Assembly: GCA_001939145.1 (NCBI GenBank)
Contig: LSRX01000260.1
Coordinates: 626,255 to 690,254, forward strand
Direction: 5' to 3'
Length of the DNA: 64,000 nucleotides
DNA from: Symbiodinium microadriaticum
Taxonomy: Eukaryota > Sar > Dinophyceae > Suessiales > Symbiodiniaceae
The notes beneath the pieces were generated by a model, which saw only the letters and a list, made by a program, of their open reading frames with translations, did not search any database and was not told the DNA's origin. The position numbers and the translations under genes were made by a program. Within the stretch, counting starts at the first letter, position 1. The number at the start of each line of letters is the position of its first letter. This document shows positions 18,656-28,378 of the stretch, in pieces.

Positions 18656-19279
18656 TTCGGGGTGCTTTGTGTGGTGGAGGGCTGCCATGGGGCCGGTCTA
18701 ACTTTACTGTTAGGCTAGGGCGTTCAAGGGGTGTTTGCGCTTCGGGACTTAGAGGACTTGCGGCTTCAATTGGTTTGGGGTTTTGAAGTTGTTGGCTTTT
18801 GTTCAGGGCTCTGGCGCTGTCAGGTTTGAGGGGTCAAGGTTTTAGAGCTGAGATGGGTTTTTCAGGATGACGAGCTTGGACCCCTTTGGACATTTCAACC
18901 CTACACCGAAAAAAAAAACACAGGCTTTTCTCGAATTCTGGAAGCCAAACGTTGCTGCGCAAGTAGACGTCGAGACAAGAGCACTCACTTGTCTTCACCT
19001 GTGGTTCGAGCAAGAGTGATGTTGTAAGACTTGCTTCGACGGCAAACTAAAAGAGACAATCAAGAATTTCAAGTCAGCAACCAACCAGGAGATGACACCG
19101 CACGCCAATAAAGGCTCCATAGTGGGTTAAATTTCAAGATGCTTTATTGTAGGGGCCTCAGCAGAGAGTTCTGGGCTCCTTTTTATTATCCAGGCTTCTA
19201 TACTAAAACAGCACAAGGTTAGGGCTCCATGCGCGAGGCACTTCAAGGAGAAGTCCACAAGAACTTAGGCTTTGGGGCG

Positions 19280-19378
19280 ACTGCGAGGCCTAAACCCTAA
19301 AACCCTAAAACCCTAAACCCTAAACCCTAAAACCCTAAAACCCTAAAGCCTGAAACCCTAAAACCCTAAAACCCTAAA
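19280..19378 (-). repeat. Telomere-type array CCCTAAA/CCCTAAAA starting at a splice donor
   Basis: About a dozen units. Read on the minus strand it is GTTTAGGGTTTTAGGG..., beginning directly after the exon at 19379-19438. Confidence 0.85.
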
Positions 19379-19438
19379 CAAAGGGGGGCTCTGGGATCTC
19401 GGCGATGTCGGTGGCGGTGTAGTAGCGCCGCAGCGTGT
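19379..19438 (-). CDS. Exon candidate (EYTLRRYYTATDIAEIPEPP)
   Basis: The acceptor is GAGTGCAG|GAGTAC. Twenty-one codons follow (the motif above plus F), then GTTTAGGG as donor. Compact, charged and without low complexity, it is a good exon. Function not recognised. Confidence 0.6.
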
Positions 19439-19544
19439 ACTCCTGCACTCGACATCGATGGTTTTAGGGGTTTGGGGGGACTTGAGACCTAGCGACTGGG
19501 GCAGTTTTGAGTAGTCTCCACAAAAAAATGGGCCAGGATGAGGT

Positions 19545-19690
19545 TGAAAGCCTAAACTTCTTAGCCCCCAGGATCTCCTTCGGCACATCCCCCTTCTTCA
19601 CGGAAGGGGCGAAGGTGGGAGGTCGCGGATCAGCAAGACCTGCCCATCCCATGCCTTCTTCCCACTTTAGAGCACATCTTGCCGCAAGCC
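19545..19690 (-). CDS. Exon candidate (ALKWEEGMGWAGLADPRPPT...)
   Basis: Reads AWLAARCALKWEEGMGWAGL, ADPRPPTFAPSVKKG, DVPKEILG. A GC donor (GGG|GCTAAG) would join it in phase to EYTLRRYY at 19438. The acceptor is not fixed; CGGCAAG or CTCTAAAG are possible. Function not recognised. Confidence 0.5.
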
Positions 19691-20102
19691 AGGCGTTAGG
19701 GCTTAGGGCTCTTCTTGGGGCTCTAGGGCTTAGAGTTTTAGGGTTTAGGTAAAAGCCCTAAACCCCAAAGCCTAAACCGTGGGTTCAGGCTCCAGATCTC
19801 TAGGGCTCTAGGACTTTAAGGTTTAGGGTTCCGGGCCGGGAGCGAGAGCCTTCGTGGCAGCGGGCCCCCAGATCTTCCCCCAAAAAAGTCCCCAAAAATG
19901 GAGGAACAGACCTTAAATGGGTTTAGGGTTTAGGGTTTAGGGTTTAGGGTTCAGGGTTCAGGGTTTAGGGTTTAGGGTCATAGTAGGGATCCGACTAGAG
20001 CTTAAGGTGTATTCCTTAGTTCAGGGATAGTAGGGGGACTTGGGGCTATGGCTCACGGGTTTGGCTAAGGATTCAAAGTGCAATGAAGCCCGACTTCCTC
20101 AA

Positions 20103-20204
20103 GGGTAGCTCGCTAAACTAGGGTCCCTTTTAGGGTCCCTTTTTATAGCGGTCCCGTACTAGATTAGGCACCCAGAAAGGGATCCTAATTTAGAGAACTA
20201 CCCA
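20103..20204. mobile_element. MITE-like element, family B copy 2
   Basis: GGGTAGCTCGCTAAACTAGG at the left, CCTAATTTAGAGAACTACCC at the right, and GGTCCCGTACTAGATTAGGC inside. Confidence 0.85.
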
Positions 20205-20365
20205 CAGGAGTCCTAAAAAAACTCCGAGACATACACCGACAGCATAAGCCTCGAAGAAGGGCTCTATAGCTCCCGAAGTCGAGAGGCGGCGGAGCAGGAC
20301 AGCATCAGATCTCTTGAAGATGCTACGAAGGGAATCCTTTAGAAGCCACTTACCTCCCAAGAGGT

Positions 20366-20405
20366 TCAAGGCCAGCGGTGCAAGCTTTAGGGCCTTGAGG
20401 CCTTG
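20366..20405 (-). CDS. Possible PPR-like short exon (KLAPLALNLLG)
   Basis: CTAAAG, then APLALNLLGG, then a strong GTAAGTGG donor. 'LALNLL' fits motif positions 19-24 of the local PPR genes. It is short and unsupported by a phase-matched neighbour. The overlapping plus-strand open frame 20314-20658 is an alternative. Confidence 0.25.
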
Positions 20406-21174
20406 GGGAGAAGAAGGGCCAGCTCTCAGTAAAAAGCAAGGGAAATCTTACCTATGCCATCCCCAAACAGTCACCCCAAATCTAGACACACCAAGCAAGA
20501 CGCATCATCAAAACCCTTCAAAAACTCATGAAACCTCATGGTCGGGGGTGCCCGGGGCACAAAGCAGTACCATAAACTCTCAAAGCGACCCATCACAAGA
20601 ACCCCAAGGCTCTAAGCACTCATATTTTAAGGCTTCTGGGCCCAAAGACCACAGGTGAAGGAATATATCTGGCGCCAGCAACGTACCTAAGAACATGGCC
20701 ACACTTCCCTTGCTTCTAACGTTTTATTCTCTAGGCCTGTGGAGGTGCAGATCTTGCTAGGGCCCCTTGTCACCTCGTATACGGACCCAAACAAAAGCGC
20801 AAGAGGGTCTGCGGATACAGCATAGTATGATTGTACAGTGACTGTAAGGGAGTGCTGCCACTGATTTTTTGAACTAATGATATTTTAAACCCGGCACTAC
20901 AAGCACCACTTTTCGGACCAACGCGCTGGCGGGAAGACTTCCGAAAGCCAGCGCCTGACCTTAGATGGTGATCGCTAGGAGAAGGATTTGGGGCTTTGGG
21001 CTTGGGGTTTAGGATTTGGGGTTGTGGGCTTTAGGAATGATGTTGGATGGTTTGGGGTTTAGGATTTTGGGTTTCGGGCTTCAGGTTTAGAGGTGGGGGG
21101 TTGGGGTTTAAGGTTTCGCGTCTGAGTCTGGGTGAGCTTACCGTTCAGAGCTCTTACAAGCTCACTTACTGTAA

Positions 21175-21275
21175 CTGTTTGAATAATAGAGTCTTGGGGC
21201 ATATCATACCATAATTATAAAAAGGAGCCCTTGGAACCATCTTGCTAATTCATTAAGACCCCTACGTTAGTTTTC
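21175..21275 (+). mobile_element. MITE-like element, family C copy 6 (diverged)
   Basis: GAATAATAGAGTCTTGGGGC, CATATCATACCATAATTAT, GGAGCCCTTGGAACCATCTT, and an end in AGACCCCTACGTTA. Confidence 0.6.
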
Positions 21276-21399
21276 TGCGCTCGCCCCGCTGGCGAGGCGG
21301 GCGTTTGGTCATAAGAAGGTCGATAAACTCGAACTATTCACTCCCAAGCTTCTTTTGGGGCCACTTCCCGGCCCTTCCAAGTAGAAAGAGGTTTTGGGG

Positions 21400-21535
21400 G
21401 GTATGTAGTACTGTAATTTTACAAACAACCCTCTAAGGAATGGCAGCAATTAATGATTGTAGGGCTTTGGGATCTGGAATATTTTGGTTACAGAAACAAC
21501 CCCTCTGAAAAATTGTTGCAATAAGTACTTTGGCT
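21400..21535. repeat. Two diverged copies of a ~45-bp unit
   Basis: 'TTTTACAAACAACCCTCTAA...GCAGCAATTAATGATTGT' and 'GGTTACAGAAACAACCCCTC...GTTGCAATAAGTACTTTGG' align along most of their length. This may be a further decayed element family. Confidence 0.4.
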
Positions 21536-21719
21536 TCTACGCTAAGCATCGTGAGATGTGTCATGTTCTGACGGCAAAGGCTTCTCCTTGGCTAGCCAAA
21601 AAACGGGAGGCTAAAGAGATTCTCTTTACCCTAAACCCTAAACCCTGAAACCCTAAACCACACGCAAACCCTACGCAAGCCCTGAAAACCCTGAAACCCT
21701 AAACCCGCGATCAGAAACC

Positions 21720-21815
21720 GGGCGGCCGCGATCGCAAGAAGCCTCTGGGGCAGGTCCTGGAAAAGCAGGCGCGGTGGCGCCGGCCAGCTCCCACTTCCAT
21801 CGAAGCCCTTGTGAA
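21720..21815 (-). CDS. Degenerate PPR-like exon (GSWPAPPRLLFQDLPQ)
   Basis: The minus strand reads GFDGSGSWPAPPRLLFQDLP with CTGCTTTTCCAG as a possible acceptor inside it. It is one residue too long between W and LF. Whether it belongs to the PPR gene upstream or downstream cannot be decided. Confidence 0.35.
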
Positions 21816-21931
21816 GAACGCCTAGGTTCCCCAGTAGCCTCCGAATAAAACGGGTGCCCTTTTTCCTACCCTCCCAAACGCAAAACTCTAAACCCAAAAA
21901 GAAAAGGGGCGAAACGGTACTACTGGGGAAC

Positions 21932-23395
21932 CTAGATACCACCCAAGGCCACGGCTCTACTAAACACCGAGTCCACGAACGACAGACTTCGGCTGAGTGG
22001 GCTCTCTCTCTGCTCCTTGGGCTGGGACTTGAAGAGATGCACGGCCTTCTGCCACTGCTCCCCCTTCACACAGGAGCTGATCGTTGCATTGTAGCTGATG
22101 ACATTTGGCTGAAAGCCAGCTTCTCCCATAGCCCCGAAGAGATGTAGTGCCAGCTGCCATTGCCCAGCTGTCTCACAGGAGCTGATGGTGGCGGTATAGC
22201 TGATGAGATCCGGCGAAAGGTGGATCCTGTGCATCTCGTGGAAGAGTCGCACTGCCAGCGGCCAGTGCCCCTCCTTTGCACAGGAGCTCATCGCAGCGTT
22301 GTAAGTAATGATATTGGGTAGAATGCTGGCATGGGGCATGGAAGCAAACAGCTGAAGTGCCCGCTGCCACTGCGCACTCTTCTCGCAGGAGCTGATGGTG
22401 GCGCTGAAGGCAATAGTATCAGCAACCAGCCGAGCGTCTGCCATGGTGCTGAAGAGATACGTTGCCACCTGCCACTGCCCGGCCTTTTCACAGGAGCTAA
22501 TGGCAGCGCTGTAGCTTATAGTATTGGGAGTGAGCTTGGCCGTGGACATTGAGCTCAGTAGATGCACCGACTTCTGCCATTGTCCGTCTTTCTCACAAGA
22601 GCTGATAGCAGCAGCGTAGCTGATGACCGTGCCCTTGACCCGAGACTGCCCCATAGCATCGAAGAGCTGCAGCGCAAGTTGCCACTGCCTGCCCTTCTCA
22701 CAGGAGCTGGTGGTGGCAGCGTAACTGAAAGCATTCGGAGTGACCGCTGCCTCAGGCATAGCATTGAAGAGGTGCACTGCTAACTGCCACTGCCTGCCCT
22801 TCCCACAGGCACTGATAGTGGCACTGTAGCTGATGACATCGGCTTCAACTCGGGCTTTACGCATGGAGTCAAAGAGGTGAACGGCCGCGACCCACTTACT
22901 GCCCTTCTCTGCAGCGCTTATGGCGGCTGTATAGCTGATGACCTCCAGATCCATCCTGGACTTGCACATAGCAGCAAAAAGACTCATCGCCAGCCGCCAG
23001 TGTGTTGCCTTTGTGCATACTGTCATCGCCGAAGTGCAACCCACAGGGCTGAGCCTCATTGACATGTTCTCATCTCTCTGCAGCATCGCAGTAAAAGCTT
23101 TCACCAACTCTTCTCGCTGCAGGCAGCTCAGCTCCTTCACAAGGCCCACGGGCTTTGTGGCCCGATGATAGTCTGCTAGCAGCCTCGTGGGAAGCAGCTC
23201 TTCGACACTCTTTGAGTTCGTTTGCCGTTCCTTCTGCACCCGCTCCAGCACTTCTCTGGCCCTGCACTGCACACGCGCACCAGTTCGCATCAGCTTCTGT
23301 GATCCTTCCGAGCTGGCAAAAGGATCAAAGAGCTTTTGAGGCGAGCTCTGCGGATGGACAATGGTTGGAATCACGCACACTGTTAGCACCTCCAC
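21932..23395 (-). CDS. PPR protein, ten tandem P-class motifs, uninterrupted frame
   Basis: The frame runs 487 codons from a GTG at 23393-23395 to TAG at 21932-21934. The first ATG is at 23288-23290 (452 codons), and the real start may be in an upstream exon. Residues 1-116 have no repeats. PPR motifs follow from about 117. Motifs 2-9 are exactly 35 residues (152, 187, 222, 257, 292, 327, 362, 397), and a tenth starts at 432. Consensus is VISY.A.ISSCEKG.QWQ.A..LF..M. PPR proteins bind single-stranded RNA, usually in organelles, for processing, editing or stability. No PLS/DYW editing domain is present. Specificity residues 5/35 of motifs 2-9 are T/D, S/N, A/T, A/N, S/D, S/N, N/D, T/N. Unlike the split PPR gene to its left it has no internal intron, which suggests retrocopy origin or an intron-poor ancestor (inference). 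Several out-of-frame ORFs inside it are shadows. Confidence 0.92.
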   Translation of the reverse strand: MEVLTVCVIPTIVHPQSSPQKLFDPFASSEGSQKLMRTGARVQCRAREVLERVQKERQTNSKSVEELLPTRLLADYHRATKPVGLVKELSCLQREELVKAFTAMLQRDENMSMRLSPVGCTSAMTVCTKATHWRLAMSLFAAMCKSRMDLEVISYTAAISAAEKGSKWVAAVHLFDSMRKARVEADVISYSATISACGKGRQWQLAVHLFNAMPEAAVTPNAFSYAATTSSCEKGRQWQLALQLFDAMGQSRVKGTVISYAAAISSCEKDGQWQKSVHLLSSMSTAKLTPNTISYSAAISSCEKAGQWQVATYLFSTMADARLVADTIAFSATISSCEKSAQWQRALQLFASMPHASILPNIITYNAAMSSCAKEGHWPLAVRLFHEMHRIHLSPDLISYTATISSCETAGQWQLALHLFGAMGEAGFQPNVISYNATISSCVKGEQWQKAVHLFKSQPKEQRESPLSRSLSFVDSVFSRAVALGGI

Positions 23396-23399
23396 ACAG

Positions 23400-23760
23400 C
23401 CCTAAACCCTGAATCTTAAACACTAAACTTCGAAACCTAAACCCTAAACCCTGAACCCTAAACCCTAAGCCCTAAACCCAAAGTTCTAAGCTCTAAACCC
23501 TAAGTGGGGGGCTTTGGGGTCCCTGAGCCCTGCAACACCCGAAACCGCCCAGCTTCCAGCTGCATTACCAGCTGGGGATGAACAGAAAAGCAGAGAAGAT
23601 GCTCCTCAAACTCCTCAATGGGTTTAGGGTTTGGGGTATAGGGTTTAGGGTATAGGGTTTAGGGATTACAGTTTGGGGACAGGGAACTCTCCTCAAACTC
23701 CTGAACCCTGAGCCCTACACCCTAGGTTTGGGGTATAGGGGAGAGGGTGTTAGGGTATAG
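23400..23760. repeat. Telomere-type repeat spacer, possible intron of the ten-motif PPR gene
   Basis: CCCTAAACC variants at 23420-23500 and GTTTAGGGTATAGGG variants at 23620-23790, in opposite orientations. No coding signal. Confidence 0.7.
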
Positions 23761-23799
23761 GGTTTAGGGTTTACGGTGTAGGGTGTAGGGACAGAGAAC

Positions 23800-24186
23800 T
23801 CTCTCTCGAACAAGCACGCCCTTAATCCGCGGATGGGCGCCACAAAAAACTTGAGCTACAGAAGGAAGCAGCACTGACCCCAGCAACTCTCGCGCTGTTC
23901 TCGAACCCCCTGCAAGCCTGCCGTCATTGCCGTGGCACTGGGCACGACCCAACCCGACTGCTACCACTCTGAGCCCGGCGAGTGCAATGTCTTCGCTTCG
24001 CTCCAATGCTGAAACAACAAGACTCCTTCGTCGGTCCATATGCGAGGGTGATTGGTGCAGGAGGCTTCTCACAACAAAGTGGGGTCCAAAGGGGCCTACG
24101 CTCAAGCACATCCACCCACAATCCCTCGACGAAGTAAAAGAGCTTAGATGGAGGACGGCACATGCGTCTTTCAATGCTCCACACAA
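23800..24186 (-). CDS. Coding candidate upstream of the ten-motif PPR gene
   Basis: Open on the minus strand for about 140 codons, from TTG 24186 through ATG at about 24108 and ATG at about 24036. The core reads DRRRSLVVSALERSEDIALA, GLRVVAVGLGRAQCHGNDGR, ARELLGSVLLPSVAQVFCGA. It ends in telomere-type sequence at 23764. It has the right strand and place to be the 5' exon of the PPR gene, but I cannot show the junction. Confidence 0.4.
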
Positions 24187-24404
24187 ACCATATATCCATC
24201 ACAAGCTCCTTTCAAAAGGCCATTGCGCCTAAAATCACGTGCCTCAAGCATGCAATAGCCAGCCTACTAATCCCCTGCCCGCAGCCTCTACTTGAAGGAT
24301 TCGCAGACCTCGTGAACAAGTTCTAATCAGAATCATGAGAACATTACTGGGGTTACACGACTTGTGGCCTGACTTATGGGGAGACGGCAGAATGTTGGGG
24401 ATCG

Positions 24405-24510
24405 TTCAGTATTAAAACAGTGTTTTCGGGGTCTATCCTACCATAACCTTGCCGTAATTACATAGGCAGGAAGTGTTACGAATTCTTCCGGCCCGTATGT
24501 TAAACCCTTA
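24405..24510 (+). mobile_element. Possible strongly diverged family C element
   Basis: CAGTATTAAAACAGTGTTTT, CGGGGTCTATCCTACCATAA, then CCGGCCCGTATGTTAAA. It has the same order of parts as the other copies but many changes. Confidence 0.4.
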
Positions 24511-24742
24511 GCTGGCGGTCTTCACGACTCGGCCCTTTCTCCAGGACCTCTCAACCCTAAAACCCCCAAAAAGAGCGTCGACACAAGAAGCCCAAACCTC
24601 CACCCGTCAAGGCTCGCTAGCAACAGTGACAGAGCAAACCCTAAACCCGCAAAGCCCAAATCTCTAAACCCTAACCCTAAAAACCTGCCTAAACGTGAAA
24701 CCCCACGCCCCTAAACCCCTCAACTCTAGACTCTAAACAAAG

Positions 24743-24837
24743 ACTGACCACGACTATGCCCAGAACTGTGGCAAGAAACAACTTCAGAAGCTCTGGGTCC
24801 TGTCCATGCCGGAGAGCCTTCGCAACTACCACGGAGG
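24743..24837 (+). CDS. Exon candidate (TDHDYAQNCGKKQLQKLWVL...)
   Basis: Reads TDHDYAQNCGKKQLQKLWVL then SMPESLRNYHG, with acceptor ACAAAG and donor GTTTAGGG, which is the start of a telomere-type array at 24838. Good amino-acid composition. Function not recognised. Confidence 0.55.
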
Positions 24838-24950
24838 GTTTAGGGTTTAGGGTTTAGGGTTTAGGGCTTTAGGGGTTTAGGCGTTTACGGTTTAGGGCTT
24901 TAGGGGTTTAGGGGTTTAGGGGTTTAGGGTTTAGCGTTTAGGGTTTAGGG
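24838..24950 (+). repeat. Telomere-type array starting at a splice donor
   Basis: GTTTAGGG repeats with TTTAGGGG and TTTAGCG variants, directly following the exon ending at 24837. Confidence 0.85.
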
Positions 24951-25256
24951 ACGTTCAGAATTGAGCAGGGTCTCGGGCTTTAGGGGTGTCGGGGGCTTGG
25001 AGAACCCCAGGGAAGCAACGACCCTTCAACTGCCAGGCTCTGAATGTGAGGGGTTTTTAAAATCTTCACCAGCCGTTTCCCCTCCGTAGGGCTCCCACCG
25101 CTTCAGGAGGTTCGGATGCTACTTCAAGAGCTAGTCGTTTAGGGCTCAGGGTTTAGAGTTTGGGACTTAGGGTTTAGGGTTAAAATTTTCAAAGGTAAAA
25201 TACGAATACGGCCCTACTGACGCAAGTGGTCTCGTTGCTCTCAGCTTCCTTAACCA

Positions 25257-25510
25257 GTGACCGCAGCAGCTTTACATGCACGAGCTATGACTGGCTGTGA
25301 TCCGTCTTCTCTTTCGTCATGCCAACTCCATCAAAGCTCGCTGCGCTCAACTTTATCAAAAACCGCCACCAAAGCCTTAGGAAATCCCTGCGGGAATACC
25401 AGCAAAGCACAGTTCACGCGAGGCTCCTTCAGCGAGCCAGGCATCCAAGGGGCCTACGCACGTCAACCCCTCATTCAGAAGCGGCGCCCTGAAAGCACGA
25501 AAGACTTGCC
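25257..25510 (+). CDS. Coding candidate, strand uncertain
   Basis: The plus strand is open from ATG-like 25257 (ALHARAMTGCDPSSLSSCQL..., about 85 codons before the palindrome at 25511). On the minus strand DFLRLWWRFLIKLSAASFDG with a CCCGCAG acceptor near 25394 is equally plausible. Confidence 0.3.
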
Positions 25511-25588
25511 TTTGGTTAGTAGGGAATGGAGGAATGGGAACTATTATAAGTATCATTACTACCATTCTTCCATTCCCTACTAACCAAA
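25511..25588. mobile_element. 78-bp hairpin element with 27-base inverted arms
   Basis: Arms TTTGGTTAGTAGGGAATGGA+GGAATGG and the inverse CCATTCT+TCCATTCCCTACTAACCAAA differ at one base. The loop is GAACTATTATAAGTATCATTACTA. It resembles a MITE; no second copy in the window. Confidence 0.85.
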
Positions 25589-25794
25589 TGTAGGAAGAGT
25601 GCGGCTAATCAGGGCGTTTACGGTTTCTTGTTGCTCCCAGGCGCCAGGCCTCAAACTCATGAGACCCTCCAAGTGCTTAGACCTCGCGTCCTGGAAGCCA
25701 TGATACTTCAATACGGCGCAGTCATGCAAGACTCACGGAATGAACAGGTTACCCCTGATCCCAAACCCTGAACCAAACCCCAAAAAAAGAATAA

Positions 25795-25990
25795 ACAACG
25801 CCTAAACCCTAAACTCGAAACCCTGAACCCCAAACCCTAAACGCGAAACCCTGGAACCCTGAACCCTAAACTCTAAACTCGAAACCCTGAACCCTAAACC
25901 CCTAAACCCTAAACCCCCAAACCCTAAACCCTAAACTCGAAACCCTAAACCCTAAACCCGAAGCCCTGAACCCTAAACCCTAAACACGCA
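25795..25990 (-). repeat. CCCTAAA / CTCGAAACCCTGAA mixed array
   Basis: Telomere-type units alternating with CTCGAAACCCTGAACC, a local higher-order form of about 30 bases. Confidence 0.8.
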
Positions 25991-26077
25991 GCCGACCTTG
26001 CCTTGGTCACATCCTGAACACTCTTCTCCCGATTGATGAAGCTGTGGACCGTGCTGCTAAGCTCCTTTGACCCGATC

Positions 26078-26250
26078 GGGTGTAGGGTTTAGGGTGCAAG
26101 GTTTAGGGTTTAGGGTGTAAGGGTTTAGGGTTTAGGGTGTAAGAGGTCTAGGGTTTAGGGTGTAAGGGTTTAGGGTTTAGGGTGTAAGGTTTAGGGTTTA
26201 GAGTTTATGGTTTAGGGTGTAAGGTTTAGGGCTTAGGGTTTGGGGTTCGA
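26078..26250 (+). repeat. Higher-order repeat GTTTAGGGTTTAGGGTGTAAG
   Basis: Seven or more copies of a 20-22 base unit: two telomere-type heptamers plus GTGTAAG. Confidence 0.88.
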
Positions 26251-26421
26251 GTTTCAGGTTCTATGAAGGCTGGAGGTTTTCTGTAAGGGTCCCAGAAGGG
26301 TCTTGCAGAGCTTTCTGGGGCTTCGGGTTTGGGATTATTGGGTTCAGGGGCTTGGGGTTCAGGGGCTTCGGGTTTAAGGCTTGTGGGCTGAGGGTTCGTG
26401 ATTGAAAAGGAGTGCTGGGGT

Positions 26422-26665
26422 TCAGGGTTTAGGGTTCAAAGAGCTTGGCGTAGCGTGCTGGGGATAGGGTAGTGCAGCTGCAAGCGCTACGACCAGCGCA
26501 TATTTTCTATAGCTCCTGCGCTTGAAATGCACCAGCCACGGTCGAAGCAATGTCTTCAGGCCCAAACCTACAACCCTGAAGGGCCCCCGAACCCACCCCT
26601 CAATGTCGAATCGTAGACTCCTTGGCAAATCCGCAATTCTCCCTGGGACAGCACGGAGAAAATCG
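26422..26665 (-). CDS. Exon candidate (ARIDFLRAVPGRIADLPRSL...)
   Basis: Minus strand: ARIDFLRAVPGRIADLPRSL, RFDIEGWVRGPFRVVGLGLK, TLLRPWLVHFKRRSYRKYAL, VVALAAALPYPQHA. The plus strand (KSMRAYEKSEPNGLVRLWQG) is also open, so the strand is not settled. The end merges with telomere-type sequence. Confidence 0.35.
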
Positions 26666-27349
26666 ATGCGAGCTTATGAAAAGTCTGAGCCGAATGGTCT
26701 CGTGCGGCTCTGGCAGGGCTTCATAGAAATTCGAAGCTTACAGTATATATAAAGGCTTTCAGGGGTTCCATGACAACCTGTTTGGAACTGTACAGACAAA
26801 GAGGCCTGAGGAACCTTGTTTGAAAACAATGTCCAAGAAAACGTAAACCCTAGACCCCAGGCTTCAAAGTTTGCGCTTTAGGCCCCTCAGACGTAAAGTG
26901 CCCAAGCCAACATTGAAGGGCGAAAGATTGCAATTCACGACACAATGTGGCAAAGCAGGGCAGCGAGCACATCACAATGCATCGCCATGGGTTGTGTTGC
27001 GCATCGGATTGCCATGAGTCATTGTATAGCATCGCAGAGCACGTAGCATGCGATAACATGTAGCAGCATGTTGAGCAGCACAATGACAAGGAGAGGCAAA
27101 GACAAAAAGTCAGATGAAACATTTTTGGTGGTATAGAGCTGACGGACCCAGGACCTCAAAATCCAGAAACCATGCATCCACCAACCCTAAACCCCCAAAA
27201 GCATACACCCACAGAACCTTGAAGCCGTGAACGTGTGCTGGAAGCCGTGATTTGCCCAACCCTGAACCATTCAAGGGTTTAGGGTTTAGGGGCCCTAAAC
27301 CCTAAACCCTAAACCCATAGTGTTTAGGGCTTACCTGAACTCTTTGCAG

Positions 27350-27425
27350 CTGCAACGTGTTCGGCCTGGTGGTGCAGAAGCGACTGTCTTCTGTCCGGCT
27401 TGCGCGCCACTTGCGCCATGATCTG
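27350..27425 (+). CDS. Exon candidate (CNVFGLVVQKRLSSVRLARH)
   Basis: The acceptor is CTCTTTGCAG (pyrimidine-rich), then CNVFGLVVQKRLSSVRLARH and LRHDL. The GT donor (CTG|GTGCTGATG) is likely. Function not recognised. Confidence 0.5.
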
Positions 27426-27899
27426 GTGCTGATGCTTTGGACTTAAGGCTAAGGCCCGGGACCGTGGGTTTAGGCTACAGCTTCTGCTTCCTGACATCGG
27501 GTGTTGATCAAAGCTCTGAAGAGGCAGGGATTTTTCTTAAGGCGATGGGTATAAGGACTCGGTAAGGGCTCTAGGGAACCATCAGGATACGATCAGGGTT
27601 CTATACGAGTACCACCGTGGGTTTCCAGGTCTGGGGACACTTTATCGCTGCCCCTATCATTACCGTTTTCTCTCCATGGCCTCGACATGGATAAACAAAA
27701 AACCAAAGCATTTCCTGCGAGCCAGCGCCGGGTTGAGAGTAACAGGCAGGGGTGATTCTAGTCGCTACCAGAGCAAGCCCAACCTTGGTTGATGACAGAA
27801 AGTCTACGCAGCTACCTCCTGCAACATGCTCCAGTTTCCCAAGCCCTCGTCACGGGGCATTCCCCTAGTTTGGTAAGATTGTGGCTCCTCGCCCCCTAG

Positions 27900-28187
27900 C
27901 GGGGGTTTCGGGCAAAGAGACTCTGCCAGTCAGGGACCCTCAGATTCGATGGCACTGAGAGCCCTGAGCAGCAAACCTCCTAGTCTAGATGAGCCCCGAG
28001 TGCGTAATTCGCACGATAGGCACCCCGGAATACAAGCGAAACTGTGGCAGGAGCACGACTTGCAGAGACAGAGACGCACGGGATTGTGGCGGGAGCACAG
28101 CTTTGCTAGGTGGATACACGCGTACAATTTCGAAAGGACTGCAGCGGGGAGACGGCGCAGCCGAAGTTGGGACCTTTTGAAGATTAG
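27900..28187 (+). CDS. Coding candidate (MALRALSSKPPSLDEPRVRN...)
   Basis: Open from about 27900 through an ATG at 27949 to TAG at 28192. It reads ALRALSSKPPSLDEPRVRNS, HDRHPGIQAKLWQEHDLQRQ, RRTGLWREHSFARWIHAYNF. Highly basic. A cysteine-rich minus-strand frame overlaps and is less likely. Confidence 0.4.
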
Positions 28188-28262
28188 GGGTTAGGGTTTA
28201 GGGTTTAGGGTTTAGGGTTCAGGGTTTAGGGTTTAGGGTTTAGGGTTTAGGGGTTTGGGTTT
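28187..28262 (+). repeat. Interstitial telomere-type array (TTTAGGG)
   Basis: Ten or so units. On the minus strand it lies immediately downstream of the exon ending at 28274. Confidence 0.95.
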
Positions 28263-28273
28263 AGGGGCAAAAC

Positions 28274-28378
28274 CCCTTGGAACGGCCCGACAAGAAAATC
28301 CTCGGCAGACCAGGGAGTGCCCCGCACTGCGCCACAGCGCGAGCGGCGGAACCGCCGGACGTTAAGCACCCCCATCTC
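28274..28378 (-). CDS. Exon candidate (EMGVLNVRRFRRSRCGAVRG...)
   Basis: The acceptor is AACGGCAAG|GAGATG. Thirty-five codons read EMGVLNVRRFRRSRCGAVRG then TPWSAEDFLVGPFQG. The donor is GTTTTGCCC. It is phase 0 at both ends, so it can follow the exon at 29335-29457. Function not recognised. Confidence 0.5.

Noticed and set aside
19358-19652. Two overlapping 62-76 codon minus frames as separate genes
   Set aside because: Each crosses telomere-type repeat; the splice-bounded pieces at 19379-19438 and 19545-19690 explain the coding-like parts.
21932-23395. Nine shorter frames inside the PPR gene on both strands
   Set aside because: They are out-of-frame shadows of the repeat-encoding sequence.
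21720-23395. Direct splice of the ten-motif PPR frame into the shard at 21.75 kb
   Set aside because: No donor/acceptor pair gave a phase-compatible join that kept the 35-residue spacing.
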